Below are positions 51,280 through 61,969 of a stretch of 64,000 nt of DNA, one piece after another (positions within the stretch are counted from its first letter, which is position 1; each line of letters begins with the position of its first letter). The notes under the pieces are model-generated. The model worked only from the letters and a program-made list of their open reading frames with translations, was not told where the DNA came from and searched no databases. The stretch spans positions 2,170,001 to 2,234,000 of the forward strand of contig BCJU01000002.1 of NCBI GenBank assembly GCA_001600355.1. The letters are read 5' to 3'. The translations under genes were made by a program, and so were the position numbers. The stretch comes from Meira nashicola. Taxonomy: Eukaryota > Basidiomycota > Exobasidiomycetes > Exobasidiales > Brachybasidiaceae.

Positions 51280-52605
51280 ATGTCCGGCTGGGGTTCTTGG
51301 CTTTCAGGCGATACGAGCGCAACTGATGCGAAACCAAATTTTCGTGCAGTGACTGATCGTGCTCAAGATGCTTTATTCGGTCCATTAGAAGCAAAAGATC
51401 TTGAATGGACATGTGCAGGAGGATTTGCAACTGAAACACAAACGTGGTATACTGTCATGCAAGATGGATCATGGGCAACAAGTCAAATCATTCATTCTTC
51501 AATCGGTCTTTGGTATCCACAAGTTCAAATCACATTTAAATATTTCAACCCCAAAACTGGTGAAAAGGTTTGGAAATCGGTCAATGTATCAAAATTTGTA
51601 ACACCCGCTCCTGCAGGAAGTGGTAGAGATAAGAGTAAAGTGTACGACAAGAGAAGTTGCAAAGGTGAACAATTTTCCGTCCTTTTTGACACTTTACCCG
51701 ATGGATCGGAATCATACACCATTGAAGCTAACATGGACACTGATCTGCAAGTATCTTATACATTCAAACGTCCTTCAAAATCTGCAGGCTGGAAGCTAGG
51801 ATCCGGAGATGAAGGTGGTAAGAGCTACTTTGGTGCAAACCCATCCACTCCCGATGGTTATGTCGTTCACCGATTCTGGCCTCATGCCGTTTCCGATGGT
51901 CACATCATTCACAAAGGTCAGGCGATCGATGCTAAAGGAGCAGGTATGTTCGTACATGCAATTCAAGGAATGCGACCAAATTTGGTAGCCTCTCGTTGGA
52001 ACTTTGGTAATTTCCAAAGCAAGTATGGATCAGACGAGAATGTTGCTGCCGTCATGATGGAATTCACCACCACTTCAGATTACGGAGGTCCAATTGGCTC
52101 TCGTACGGTCAAGGATGAAGCGACAGGTAATGCAGTTCGCAAACGTGAACCAATTGTAGTGACGATCGGCAGTGTGACTGTGGATGGTGAATTGGTGGCA
52201 GTGACTGGTGCCTCAAGAGGTTTACAAGCTCCTGAAGCCGAGCCTTCAAAAGGAAGTGAAACGCGCGTTTATCACTTAAACACTGTACATGATCCTGAAA
52301 CAGGATATACTGTTCCTCAATCGATGAAATTTAAATGGCAAGGACCGCAACTCATTGAAGGTAAAGCAAGCAAAGATCTCGTAAATGCCGAAGTTAGCGT
52401 AGATTTGAAAGGTTTAATCGAAAAGGTGGACATCTTGGGAGAAATTCCATACATGGTACGTAAAATGGTCAATTATGTTGCAGGTACAAAGCCATACCTT
52501 CACCAATACCTCAATCCTGCTACATTGAAGATCACTTTGCCCTCTAAAGAGCTAAGTGTGGAAGGAAGCTTGTTCTGTGAAGCCACTTTCATCTCTGAGG
52601 TTTAA
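51280..52605 (+). CDS. SVF1: Survival factor Svf1 (ceramide-binding, stress survival)
   Basis: Svf1-family proteins protect against oxidative stress and, in yeast, are reported to carry ceramides between ER and Golgi. The 441-residue protein starts MSGWGSWLSGDTSATDAKPN, with an amphipathic-looking N-terminal helix of the kind that tethers the family to membrane. The AKDLEWTCAGGFATETQTWY and WATSQIIHSSIGLWYPQVQITF strands are hallmarks of the first lipocalin-like domain. The second contains GYVVHRFWPHAVSDGHIIH and GMFVHAIQGMRPNLVASRWNFG. The C-terminus includes YVAGTKPYLHQYLNPATLKI. Single exon. Family fit is very good over the full length. Confidence 0.93.
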   Translation: MSGWGSWLSGDTSATDAKPNFRAVTDRAQDALFGPLEAKDLEWTCAGGFATETQTWYTVMQDGSWATSQIIHSSIGLWYPQVQITFKYFNPKTGEKVWKSVNVSKFVTPAPAGSGRDKSKVYDKRSCKGEQFSVLFDTLPDGSESYTIEANMDTDLQVSYTFKRPSKSAGWKLGSGDEGGKSYFGANPSTPDGYVVHRFWPHAVSDGHIIHKGQAIDAKGAGMFVHAIQGMRPNLVASRWNFGNFQSKYGSDENVAAVMMEFTTTSDYGGPIGSRTVKDEATGNAVRKREPIVVTIGSVTVDGELVAVTGASRGLQAPEAEPSKGSETRVYHLNTVHDPETGYTVPQSMKFKWQGPQLIEGKASKDLVNAEVSVDLKGLIEKVDILGEIPYMVRKMVNYVAGTKPYLHQYLNPATLKITLPSKELSVEGSLFCEATFISEV

Positions 52606-52793
52606 TTTAACCGAATTTTGTTACAACATGATCCTTTGGAATCGTTCGTAAATATCTCTTTCTACACTTATAAATTCAATTTTTCTGTTGCTTCTCAGTC
52701 TTTGACAATCTTTTATAAACGGAGGAATTTTTATGTCCTTGTGAGTAGGTACACGCGATTGATCAGGTCAGGAAACCATTTAACAAGCCTAAA

Positions 52794-54450
52794 TTAATGA
52801 GCATAGGGTTGTCCTGCTTCGATCACCTTGGCAGGACTCAAGGATAATAATGTAGAAGCTGCGCTCATAGTCGGAGTGGGCGTATCATCATACTCGTCAT
52901 TCCTTTCTTTGTCCTTTTGGTGGTCTATGAAACGGGAAGGCGTGTTGTTCGTGTAGAGAAAATGACGATCGGTTGAAGTTGCTTCAATGGCAGATTCACC
53001 CTCGTCCGGGAGATTTTCTTCTGTCGCATCATTGTCTGCATTGACTTGATTAGAGGACTCTTCAGTTTCTTTCGTTGGTTCTTGGACAGCTACGATCCCT
53101 GAATCGTCCATTGTACTGTCTTCATTGGCATCTTGCAAGACCGATTTTGCACGAACGACCCAAGAAGGTTGACAAGTATACTTTTGATTGTTTTGCCAAG
53201 CTGCAAACATGTCGTACGCTTGCGCGTCTACTTGTTGCAAGATAGTGCGGCAGCGTTCTACATCGAGAAAGTCTTTCACGTTGGGCAATTGGGGAATAGG
53301 CTGCTGAGCGTTTGTATTTACTGCAGGAGATTGATAGATCTTTCGGACTGCAACCATACCTGCATCCACAATCTCTTCCACAGAAGCAGAGTTGTTCATA
53401 TTTGGCTGTGGAGGTGATACAAATTGTGATGATGTTGCCCCGCTTTCGAATTGATTTTGATTAACCTGAGGATGAAAACGTGAAACAAGAGTAGAAGGTT
53501 GGAATCTTTGGCTATCTACGGAGGCTGGACTTTCGAAAACGTCTCCTTCTCGTCTTGTAGGAATATTTGAATTGTTAGAATTAATGCGTGGACGTGTATT
53601 CGCCGTTCCTGCTTGCATGTTTCCCTGAATATATTGCATTGCAGCCTGGTGTGCATTGTATCCGACTTCGCTCGGAGTGCTGGCTTGCTGTGATTGACTT
53701 TCGAAAATATCGCGAAAGTGTCTGTTTGGATCTGCTGGCAAGTTCATCAATTGCTCAGTTGCATTTAAATCACGAGGTGTGACAAACGGTCTTGCATTTC
53801 TAGCTGCTTCCTCTTGTTCATCTAAGAAAAGATCTCTTTTGAAATCATATGCATCTTTGATCAATTGTAATAAAGCCAATTGACCCTTTTTTTGACCAAT
53901 CCCAAACACATGAACAGGATCAATATCTGCCAAGTCTTTGTGTGTTTGCATATGCATGTTTCGTCTTTTGCCTGTCTCGCTCAGAGTTTCTGCTGGCATC
54001 AAAGTGATCTCAGCTAAATTATATGGATGTCTTTGATACTCCCTACTTAGAAGCAAAATCGAATGGGGGCGTTAGCAAGATCTCTGCGATTGAAAAAAAG
54101 TAATGCACTCACAAGTCTCGACTCAGCTGTTTTTCTACTGGTAACGGTGTTTCATGCAAAGTCAATCTGGCATTGACGCAGCGATCATTTTTCTGTGTAA
54201 CGATAAAAAAAGAATATTCAGCATTTATCGACTTTTCTTGGTAGCAAATTTCACTTACATGAATTTTTCTAATTTCGAAGATTTTATTTAGCTTTTCCTT
54301 TTCAGATGGTTGAGGAAACAAATTCACAATGCTACCTTTGCGTTGAAATGTCAAATGATGACCAACATTCAATGTACCTGCCATGAATCTCCTCATAGCC
54401 TGCTCATCGCGGGTGTCAGGATACGCTGATCTTCGTATTGGTGTGTACAT
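52794..54450 (-). CDS. Unrecognised three-exon protein (506 aa)
   Basis: Exons 54450-54259, 54192-54113 and 54042-52794 join into 506 residues. Intron 1 (66 nt, GTAAGT/ACACAG) has no stop and a length divisible by three. Intron 2 (70 nt, GTGAGT, TTGCTAACG branch) ends in an AAGTAG tandem acceptor. The first ~160 residues look folded, with strand-like stretches such as HHLTFQRKGSIVNLFP and DRCVNARLTLHET, then EITLMPAETLSETGKRR and a helix QKKGQLALLQLIKDAYDFKRD. The rest is Ser/Asn/Gln-rich and disordered, with an acidic stretch near EESSNQVNADNDATEEN. I know no family with this sequence. An OB-fold-like first domain is conceivable but unproved. The frame is also open upstream of 54450 to 54714, without a good ATG, so the start could lie further up. 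Confidence 0.55.
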
Positions 54451-55191
54451 CCTTTTTATTTGATGTGAGAAGAGATTTTTTGTGGATGAGGATGGTGAAG
54501 ATATACAAAAATGTATTTTTGACTCAGCAATATCAAGAATCTCAACACTGAATATATGATATGTGGCTTGAAACGGCATACATAGAGCTACAATGCGCAA
54601 ATGAATGCATTTTGGAATGCAATCGCAAATATATGCGCCATTCTTGTATTGTTTAGGCGTATGCTTGATTTCCGGAATACACGTCACATCAGATGGTATA
54701 TACTGTTTCCACACTCAACTGTGTATATTTGCTGCATGTTCATTGAGCCTTAACAAACCTCTTCAACATCTTGATGATGCTAAATTGTTCTGGGCAAAAG
54801 ACTTTGGTGTTGAAGTGTATAATAGTGCTAAATAAAGTTGTCCGGCTTTTCACGGAGAAGTTGCACGTCTATTACAGAAATCATAAGATAGTTGTGATTT
54901 TATTATCCGCTTCAGGGTATTATATACTCGTTCAGTTCTTTTCATAGGGTCAACCGGTGTCATTACCTACCATCTCGCACCGGCGATGCATTATTTCCGC
55001 GTTGAAGGGGCGCTTGACATTTGCTATAAAAGCTGAGCATGTAAGCAAAATTTGGGCGCGGGTTTTATTTTTAGGCGCGAAGCAAAAGAATATTAACGCC
55101 AACAAATCGGAGAAAACAAAAGAGGGTCAGAGAATTCCATCCCTTCTGCCTCTCCATCACAGCAATTCTTTCGAAGGGCAACTTTCTCACA
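54451..55191. other. Divergent intergenic region, unknown gene / RBM39
   Basis: 741 bp between the unknown gene and the RBM39-like gene. Apart from the open upstream frame noted for the unknown gene, nothing coding is supported. Confidence 0.45.
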
Positions 55192-57488
55192 ATGTACGCA
55201 GATCGTGAAGAGGCTGCTCTAGCAGAGAGAAAGAAACGCCAGGATAAGAGTACATTAAAGCGTGCAAAACAGAGGAGAAGTTGGTCATATTCTTCTTCTG
55301 TCAGTCGTAGCGTTTCTCCATCTCGATCCAGATCTCGCTCACGCTCACCACCGCCCATATCTCCACGTCGTCCTGGAGATGTGGGAAATCGAGAACGTGA
55401 ATTACAAGAGCAGCTTCGAAAACGTGCTATGATGTCCAAAAGAACACGTTCGACAGTCAATCCATCCAGTGACCAAATTACTAGCTCACCTGACGCTCAA
55501 GACGAATCTATAACAAGAGCCAAAGCAACATCAAGTAGAAGCCCTGATAGACATCAAAAGAGAACCAAAGAAAGAAGTGAAAGAAGGCAAGGTCGTCGGG
55601 ATTTGTTGGACAGACGCTCCGAAGACAGATCAGATGACGAAGGTAGACGATCTTCTAAACGGCATAAAAGCAGAAGGGACAGCATACACGATGAAAGTCG
55701 AGAAGAAGAAGAAAGCTCCAGGAGCAGACGACGTCGAAAAGAGCGGGATTACGACGACGAATTTGATCGTAGAAGTAGCAACAGAGATGGTGAATCCCGT
55801 CATGGAGGTGACTCGGAGAGCGGGAGCCATCATGAGAAGCGCGATCGCCGTGCTCGACGTTCATCTCGAGCTTCAGAAGACGATTCAGCGCGCAAGAATA
55901 GAAGGTCAAATTATCATCCAAATAATTATTATGATAGTCCTCGTAGCAACGGAGGGGATAGCGATGGATATTATGATTCGTATTATGGGCGTTATGACAG
56001 CAGGTATCCTCCTCATGCTTACTATGAACCTTATCGATACGACCGTAGCCCAAGTCCACAGCCACGTAGAAGACATGGCGAGAGTAGAGCCAGGTCTCCG
56101 GATTTCGATGATTATGAAATGCGCTCGATCTTTTGCTCGCAATTGGCAGCTCGTCTTACCCAGCGCGATCTCGGAGAATTTTTTGAGGATAAATTGGGCG
56201 AAGGAACAGTGATGGACGTAAAAATTGTTATGGATAAAGTTACCGGTCGCAGTAAAGGGTGAGTGCAATGCTGCTGGAAGATTCTTTCTATTTTTGGATA
56301 CTGACCACCATTCTTTCTTTTTTTTTTTTTTTTCACACAGTGTTGGTTATGTAGAGCTAAAAGACGAACCACTAGTCGAAAAAGCTCTCGGTTTGTCAGG
56401 TACAGTGCTGTTCGGGATTCCTATTATTGTGCAAAAAACAGATGCAGCTCGTAATAAGGGCGGTGAAGCATCATCTGCGGCAGGTGCGCCTGCTCGACCT
56501 AATCTTCCTGCTGCTCTATCTGCTCTTTCATCCGAACAGGCAGCAAATTTACCCAAGTTGGATGGGAATCCGATTCACATCGATCCTGGCAACATCCCAA
56601 GCGTTGCAGCAAGACTTTATGTTGGAAATCTGCATTTCAGTCTAACCGAAGCTGATATAAAATCCGTCTTTGAACCTTTTGGTGCAATTTTGAGTGTTGA
56701 CTTGCATCGTGAGCCGGGAACACTGAAAAGTAAAGGATTTGCCTTTGTCCAGTTTATCAATACAGATGTTGCAGGAAAAGCTATCGAGCATATGAATGGT
56801 TTCGAATTGGCAGGTCGCAATATCAAGGTGAATCATGTCAATTCTGCTCGTGCATCCGGTACAGTACCTTCCACATCAAGTGGAAGTGAGGGTGATGTGC
56901 TTGCTAATGCATCGAACCAGATTGTCTCCGATTCTAACGATATTTCAGGCGCAGGTGCCACATTGACATCATCATTTGATGAAGGTGGAGGAGGTGAGTT
57001 GTGCTTTCATTCTAATATCTAGATGAACACTATTTGCTGACTGAAACATTTCTTTCTCTCCTACAGGTGGTCTTACTGCAAGCAGTCGAGCTGCTTTGAT
57101 GGAAAAGCTTGCCAGAATTGATCGCCAATCAGAAGTCAGTGATGCAGCGAATGCAAATTTGTCTACTGAACAAAGTCGTCCTTCAACTATCCCACAGGCA
57201 AAAAGTAGAGGTGTTCACTTGAAGAACATGTTTAATCCCGAAGAAGAAACAGAACGCGGATGGGAGGTAGAGTTAGCCGAAGATATCAAAGAAGAATGTC
57301 AGCAGAAATACGGAAAGGTAGATGCGATCAAAGTTGATATTAATAGCATGGGTGAAGTGTATATTCGTTTCGCAGACGTGGAAGGTGCTCAGAAAGCCGT
57401 ACAAGGACTCAACGGACGTTTCTTCGGCGGTCGTTCCATTTCTGCTGCATTCATCAGCGAAGGTTTTCTTGTTTCTATGTTAAGCTAG
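55192..57488 (+). CDS. RBM39/CC1-like splicing factor (3 exons)
   Basis: Exons 55192-56258, 56341-56993 and 57067-57488 give 713 residues. The 82-nt intron 1 has GTGAGT and a 16-T tract before CACACAG; the 73-nt intron 2 has GTGAGT and CTACAG. An N-terminal RS-rich region (SRSVSPSRSRSRSRS and many RRS/DR stretches) runs to ~300. RRM1 (about 310-385) spans intron 1, giving VTGRSKGVGYVELKDE. RRM2 (about 446-520) has LYVGNL and KGFAFVQF. A C-terminal RRM/UHM (about 622-705) begins KNMFNPEEETERGWEVELAED. This RS plus three-RRM order is that of RBM39/CC1 (S. pombe Rsd1), a U2AF65-like splicing regulator. The last residues diverge from the usual end. Confidence 0.9.
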
Positions 57489-57729
57489 ATGTTTTTTTCA
57501 TCTTCGTCGAACGCTCATTCTACCTTTCCCTTCCTCTCTCGTGATCTCATGCACAGATGCCTATTTGTTTCTATGAAGACCGCCAAGATGATTTTTTTTG
57601 GTGCTTTGTGACATGCAGACCTCAGTGAGTGGCTCCGTTGATTCGTGTTGTACAGTGTTTAGAATAAGGTAATTTTATTTTCATCATTTCATAAAAAAAC
57701 AATGTCATACTATAATACAATGCTGAGCA

Positions 57730-60117
57730 TTAGGCCATATCGTCCCTTTCGATTGGAGCATAATCACCTCTTGCATTACTCATCCTTGGTAAAGAATTTT
57801 TGACGCTTGTCCACATACTCCATCTGCGTGAATGACCTTCGCCGGTATCACTGCTAACACCACCACTGGCGGTAGCGCCATCAAGGTCATAAAGACCAAA
57901 TCGTATTTGTCCTGCTTCTGCGACTGGCTTGAAACCACCTGAAGGAACATCATAGAGTTGCTCATAACGTACACCAAGAGCTCTTCCACGCGTCCAAAAA
58001 TCTTGACAATTTACCACGATTCCTTGATCGAAAGGATTTTGACTTCTGCTGGCTTTCTTTAATCCTTCACCTGCTTTACCTTTGGTATATAAATCCAAAC
58101 CTACGATCGATAAAAGCCAATTTCCTATTCCCCCAAGTGCACCAAGCAAAGAACCATGTTTATGTCCATGCGATGAACCAGTGTTACCTCCCGCACTAGA
58201 TGATGCATCATTGCCATCATCCAAGCCGGCATCACTACCTTGTTGACCTGAAACAACTGAATTTGTTCGTAGTGCTTCTGCTCTAGATTCCATAAAGCTT
58301 GTTTGACTTGACATACTGCTACCTGCTTTTCCTCCCATATATCCGTATCGTCCAAGGTTAGACACTTCTAATGTTGTCATTTGTCTACTGATTTGCCAAG
58401 AATGTGCAATGAGTAATACGCTCGTCCATGTTAATTGCAAGGAAGCCCAAAGCATACAACTGAATAGGAAACCATCGAAATCTGTTGCTCCGCATATGGA
58501 AGAAGGCAAAATGCAAGAGCTTGTCACTTTTGGAATGTAGGGTGGCGCATTGGAAACGTAATATTGATAAACTAGATAATCAAATGTGATCACACCTACC
58601 ACCAATGAAGCGATAAAAACCATAAATTGTCGATGATTGTTTACTCCGATGCAATTGTTCACCCAAGGACAATGATGATCGTGTCTTGCAACGCATCGAT
58701 TGCAATGTCGACAATGCTTTGAACGTAAAGGTCGTCTGGCCATGCATGCAACGCAATAATTCATTCCATTTAATCTTCCATCATTGATAAGGGATGCAAC
58801 CGTGTTTCGTCTATCGGTCTCGTTCGTTGGTCGAGGTGCATAGCCAGGTTCCAAAGTAGCAGCTCGGAATAAATTCCAACCACAAAGTAAGAAAGAAATT
58901 GCAAATAACAAATTCCAATAAGCCATTCCTGGAGTATAATAAACTAACTTCCTTGTCCATTCCCATCCAACCCAAACGATGCTACCGCTAACGACAGCTA
59001 AAAAATAATTGGATTTGTGCATACTCTCCAATTCTTTCGGATCAAGCAAAACTCGAGTGATAACGTGATGCATCCCAAAAAATTCTCCAAGAACGAGCGG
59101 TATTCCAGTGAACCAAGGTAAGATATTCAATGTGCTGAACATCAAACCAAACGAAAGGAAAGGTGTGGCCATTATACAATATTTAGTTTGCCATTCCCCT
59201 AGCGGCTTAGATCGTTTTCTTCCGTCTTCCTCGAATCCTACGTCCGATAATGCTTTAGAATAAGATGCAATACTCTTTAATTCGACTGCTAAATCTCTTG
59301 GTGTTTTTCCTCCTTCTTCTTTTGCCCAAAGATCTGCTCCCGTTAGAGCTAGCTTCCGTATACAAAGTCGATTACCTTTGACCACTGCCCAATGCATCGG
59401 CGTTAGTCCTGCAGCATCTGATCGATGAACGTCTGCTCCATGTGCTAGTAAAAGGTCTACTGAGATTGCATCACCTTGATAAGCTGCCCACATGAGTGGT
59501 GTGTGACCCTGTGAATCAGGTGAATCCAAGGAAGAAATTGAAGCAAAAGATGGATGTTGCAATAATAAAACAAGCGGCATGACTGCGGAAGAATGTACTG
59601 TAAGATGAAGAGTGTTGAATCCTTGAGCATCGCAAATGGTCGGATCAGCTCCATGACTTAATAAAGTATGAATAACGTACAAGTGTCCATTTCTTGCTGC
59701 CCATTGAAGAGGACTTGCGACTAGATCACCACCTAAAGCATCAATGTCTGCTCCCATATCGATCAAAAGCTTACAAGTGGACACATGAGCATTAATAGCT
59801 GCCCAATGCAAAGGTGTAATGCCTTCTTCATCACGATCACTTGCTGTCGCACGAGAAGTAGAGATCAAATGAATGACTAATGCATTATCACCTCTTTGTG
59901 CAGCGGAAAAGATTGTTGCTGGAGTTGAAGGTCTTGAAATATGACCATTTTGACTTGGTGATAACATTCCTCCTCCATCTCCATTTATATGACCATTCGT
60001 TTCAATAAATGCAGATTTGATCGCGTCATGATCCAAATTTACTCTACCTTCTTCTGATTGAGATCCTGATCTAGAAGATTCTCCTCCTGTGCCTGTATTT
60101 GTGCCAAAGGTGGCCAT
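57730..60117 (-). CDS. AKR1: Palmitoyltransferase Akr1 (ankyrin-DHHC)
   Basis: Akr1 S-acylates proteins such as casein kinase Yck2 at the Golgi and endosome. The 795-residue protein has a disordered start, five to six ankyrin repeats at about 65-290 (TPLHWAAINAHVSTCKLLID, SPLQWAARNGHLYVIHTLLS, TPLMWAAYQGDAISVDLLL), and membrane helices from ~313. The DHHC cysteine-rich domain is at about 455-505. CVACMARRPLRSKHCRHCNRCVARHDHHCPW has the zinc cysteines and the acylating Cys483 in the D480-H481-H482-C483 motif. Akr1/HIP14-type enzymes are exactly ankyrin-plus-DHHC, and this protein keeps the full motif rather than the DHYC of yeast. Single exon, ATG at 60117, divergent from NDUFAF5. Confidence 0.94.
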   Translation of the reverse strand: MATFGTNTGTGGESSRSGSQSEEGRVNLDHDAIKSAFIETNGHINGDGGGMLSPSQNGHISRPSTPATIFSAAQRGDNALVIHLISTSRATASDRDEEGITPLHWAAINAHVSTCKLLIDMGADIDALGGDLVASPLQWAARNGHLYVIHTLLSHGADPTICDAQGFNTLHLTVHSSAVMPLVLLLQHPSFASISSLDSPDSQGHTPLMWAAYQGDAISVDLLLAHGADVHRSDAAGLTPMHWAVVKGNRLCIRKLALTGADLWAKEEGGKTPRDLAVELKSIASYSKALSDVGFEEDGRKRSKPLGEWQTKYCIMATPFLSFGLMFSTLNILPWFTGIPLVLGEFFGMHHVITRVLLDPKELESMHKSNYFLAVVSGSIVWVGWEWTRKLVYYTPGMAYWNLLFAISFLLCGWNLFRAATLEPGYAPRPTNETDRRNTVASLINDGRLNGMNYCVACMARRPLRSKHCRHCNRCVARHDHHCPWVNNCIGVNNHRQFMVFIASLVVGVITFDYLVYQYYVSNAPPYIPKVTSSCILPSSICGATDFDGFLFSCMLWASLQLTWTSVLLIAHSWQISRQMTTLEVSNLGRYGYMGGKAGSSMSSQTSFMESRAEALRTNSVVSGQQGSDAGLDDGNDASSSAGGNTGSSHGHKHGSLLGALGGIGNWLLSIVGLDLYTKGKAGEGLKKASRSQNPFDQGIVVNCQDFWTRGRALGVRYEQLYDVPSGGFKPVAEAGQIRFGLYDLDGATASGGVSSDTGEGHSRRWSMWTSVKNSLPRMSNARGDYAPIERDDMA

Positions 60118-60609
60118 TTTGGCATATCACAATCAGCACAATCGAATATTGTTGGTGGTACTCGAGCTTAAAAGATGATGATGATGATAATGAATGATTG
60201 CATGTTGGTTCATAAAACCAACACTTTATTTCAACCTCGGCACTAGTCGCCGCTTGTGCTTGTTTTCAGCTTGTGCTTTCAGTTCCGTTTCCGAATATTT
60301 ATTTTTTGTTGATGCTGTGTTGTTGTTGCATAAATATGCACTTGGGTTTCTTTTTCTCCTTAGACGGCCAGATTAAGCCGCTCGGCATCATAGCAGCTTT
60401 GAAGGATGTTTCTAAATGTTTGCTACCCTGCAGCACTTTCACGTGTAATCTTATGGTCCGTACGAACCTCTTAGGATTTCCGCTAGCGTACATACCGTAC
60501 GGGGTACGCTTTGGTAATTTTGATAAAACGCGTTTTTAATTTATTTCTTCCTGACAAAAAGTTTATTCTAACCTCCACCCCATATGATCATTGCCAATCA
60601 AACAGAAAG
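60118..60609. promoter_or_regulatory. Divergent promoter region, AKR1 / NDUFAF5
   Basis: 492 bp between starts. Contains GTACCGTACGGGGTACGC near 60493-60510, a partly symmetrical GTAC-rich word. No gene is seen. Confidence 0.4.
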
Positions 60610-61725
60610 ATGGCATTGAGAACATCGATAAGAAATGTTCGGGCGATCAGATCAAAATTAGACTCAGCACAAGTAGCTTGCAGCGGTCCATCAATCGGAG
60701 TTCGATATGCTACAACAACCAGCTCTAACGAAGGTTCCCCTTTGAACCCTTCTGGATCTTCACCAAAATCCAATCCGAAGCCAGGCGCCCCCGCTCCAAA
60801 TAACCCTTTTACAGTCTTTGATAGAGATGCGAAATTACAACAGCGAACGAGAGCATATAAAGATGCCGAATCTTCTAGGGAAGTAGATTACGTTCGTGAT
60901 GCTTCAATGGCAAATTTATGCGAAAGATTATTAGATGTGAAGAGAAATTTTGAAACGATTGTCGAATTGGGAGCAGGACCAGGCCTTTTACGTCGTCATT
61001 TGAACGCTAAAACTACTGGAACGAAAAAGATTATCATGTGTGATACAAGTGAAATAGCTCTAAATCGTGACGTAAACGAAGATGGAAATTATCCTTTACA
61101 ATTCGAAAGAAGGGTGATAGATGAAGAAAGTTTACCATTTGAAGAAAATAGTATGGATTGTATCGTTTGCAATGGCAGTTTACACTGGACGAACGATTTA
61201 CCAGGAGCATTGGTGCAAATTCAGCGTGCACTTAAACCAGATGGTTTATTTATCGGAGCGGTATGTGGTGGAGATACTCTTTTCGAATTACGAACAAGCT
61301 TTCAATTAGCTGAACAAGAACGTGAAGGTGGAATTTCACCCAGGATATCGCCTATGGCTGATTCTCGTGATATGGTCTCTCTTCTTTCTCGTGCAGGCTT
61401 TAATATTCCTACCGTTGATACGGATGAGATTGAGGTTAATTATCCTTCTATATACGAATTAATGTTCGACCTTCGATCTATGGGCGAAAGCAATGCAGTA
61501 ATTCACAGAAGAACACAAATCAAACGAGATACGCTTTTAGCAGCAAGCGCAATTTATCCTCTTATTCATGGAAATGTTGAAGAAGGAACAGTGCCCGCAA
61601 CATATCACGTCATTTACCTTATCGGTTGGAAGCCAGATAGCTCTCAAAGAAAGCCCTTAAAGAGAGGACAAGCAACACATAGCATGAAGGATATCTTAGG
61701 TGAAGATGGAGAAAGGAAAGAATGA
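60610..61725 (+). CDS. NDUFAF5: Complex I assembly factor NDUFAF5 (mitochondrial)
   Basis: NDUFAF5 hydroxylates an arginine of the NDUFS7 subunit early in complex I assembly on the matrix side. The ATG at 60610 gives MALRTSIRNVRAIRSK, a good mitochondrial presequence, and 371 residues; the frame above it reaches an ATG with no such signal. FDRDAKLQQRTRAYKD starts the family domain. IVELGAGPGLLRRHL (118-132) is the SAM-binding motif I of the methyltransferase fold. LPFEENSMDCIVCNGSLHWTNDLPGAL, DGLFIGAVCGGDTLFELR and FDLRSMGESNAVIHR are strong family blocks. It shows that the organism has respiratory complex I. Confidence 0.93.
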   Translation: MALRTSIRNVRAIRSKLDSAQVACSGPSIGVRYATTTSSNEGSPLNPSGSSPKSNPKPGAPAPNNPFTVFDRDAKLQQRTRAYKDAESSREVDYVRDASMANLCERLLDVKRNFETIVELGAGPGLLRRHLNAKTTGTKKIIMCDTSEIALNRDVNEDGNYPLQFERRVIDEESLPFEENSMDCIVCNGSLHWTNDLPGALVQIQRALKPDGLFIGAVCGGDTLFELRTSFQLAEQEREGGISPRISPMADSRDMVSLLSRAGFNIPTVDTDEIEVNYPSIYELMFDLRSMGESNAVIHRRTQIKRDTLLAASAIYPLIHGNVEEGTVPATYHVIYLIGWKPDSSQRKPLKRGQATHSMKDILGEDGERKE

Positions 61726-61858
61726 TAAATTGCAAGAACATATCAGAATTGTAATATACAAAAATTTGATCAGTTAAAAAAGCTATCTTGAGTGATGATG
61801 TAAAACAATTGATAAATTAGCGTAAGATTTTGCTTGCTAAGACGCGCCAAAAAAAAGT

Positions 61859-61969
61859 TGAGGAAGGTGGGATTCGAACCCACGCCCCGAAGGATGTGCG
61901 ATTTCAGCAACCAATCACATAAGTGAGAGACACCTTAAGCACACGGAATAACCACTATCCGACTTCCCC
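61859..61969 (-). tRNA. tRNA-Leu(AAG) with 32-nt intron
   Basis: Reading from 61969 the acceptor 5' strand is GGGGAAG, pairing with CTTCCTC near 61860 (one G-U), discriminator A at 61859. The T arm is GTGGG-TTCGAAT-CCCAC. The anticodon stem TGTGC (61943-61939) pairs with GCACA (61899-61895). The loop TTAAGG holds anticodon AAG at 61936-61934, and the 32-nt intron 61932-61901 sits after position 37. A class II variable arm (TCCTTCGGGGC) fits leucine. Mature length is about 79 nt before CCA. A run of eight T on the minus strand (61856-61849) is the polymerase III stop. Confidence 0.93.

Noticed and set aside
54451..54714. Open frame upstream of the unknown gene's first exon, continuing in frame
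   Set aside because: It begins at GTG and is Cys/His/Ile-rich without domain features; the first exon has its own ATG. Kept as a note on start uncertainty only.
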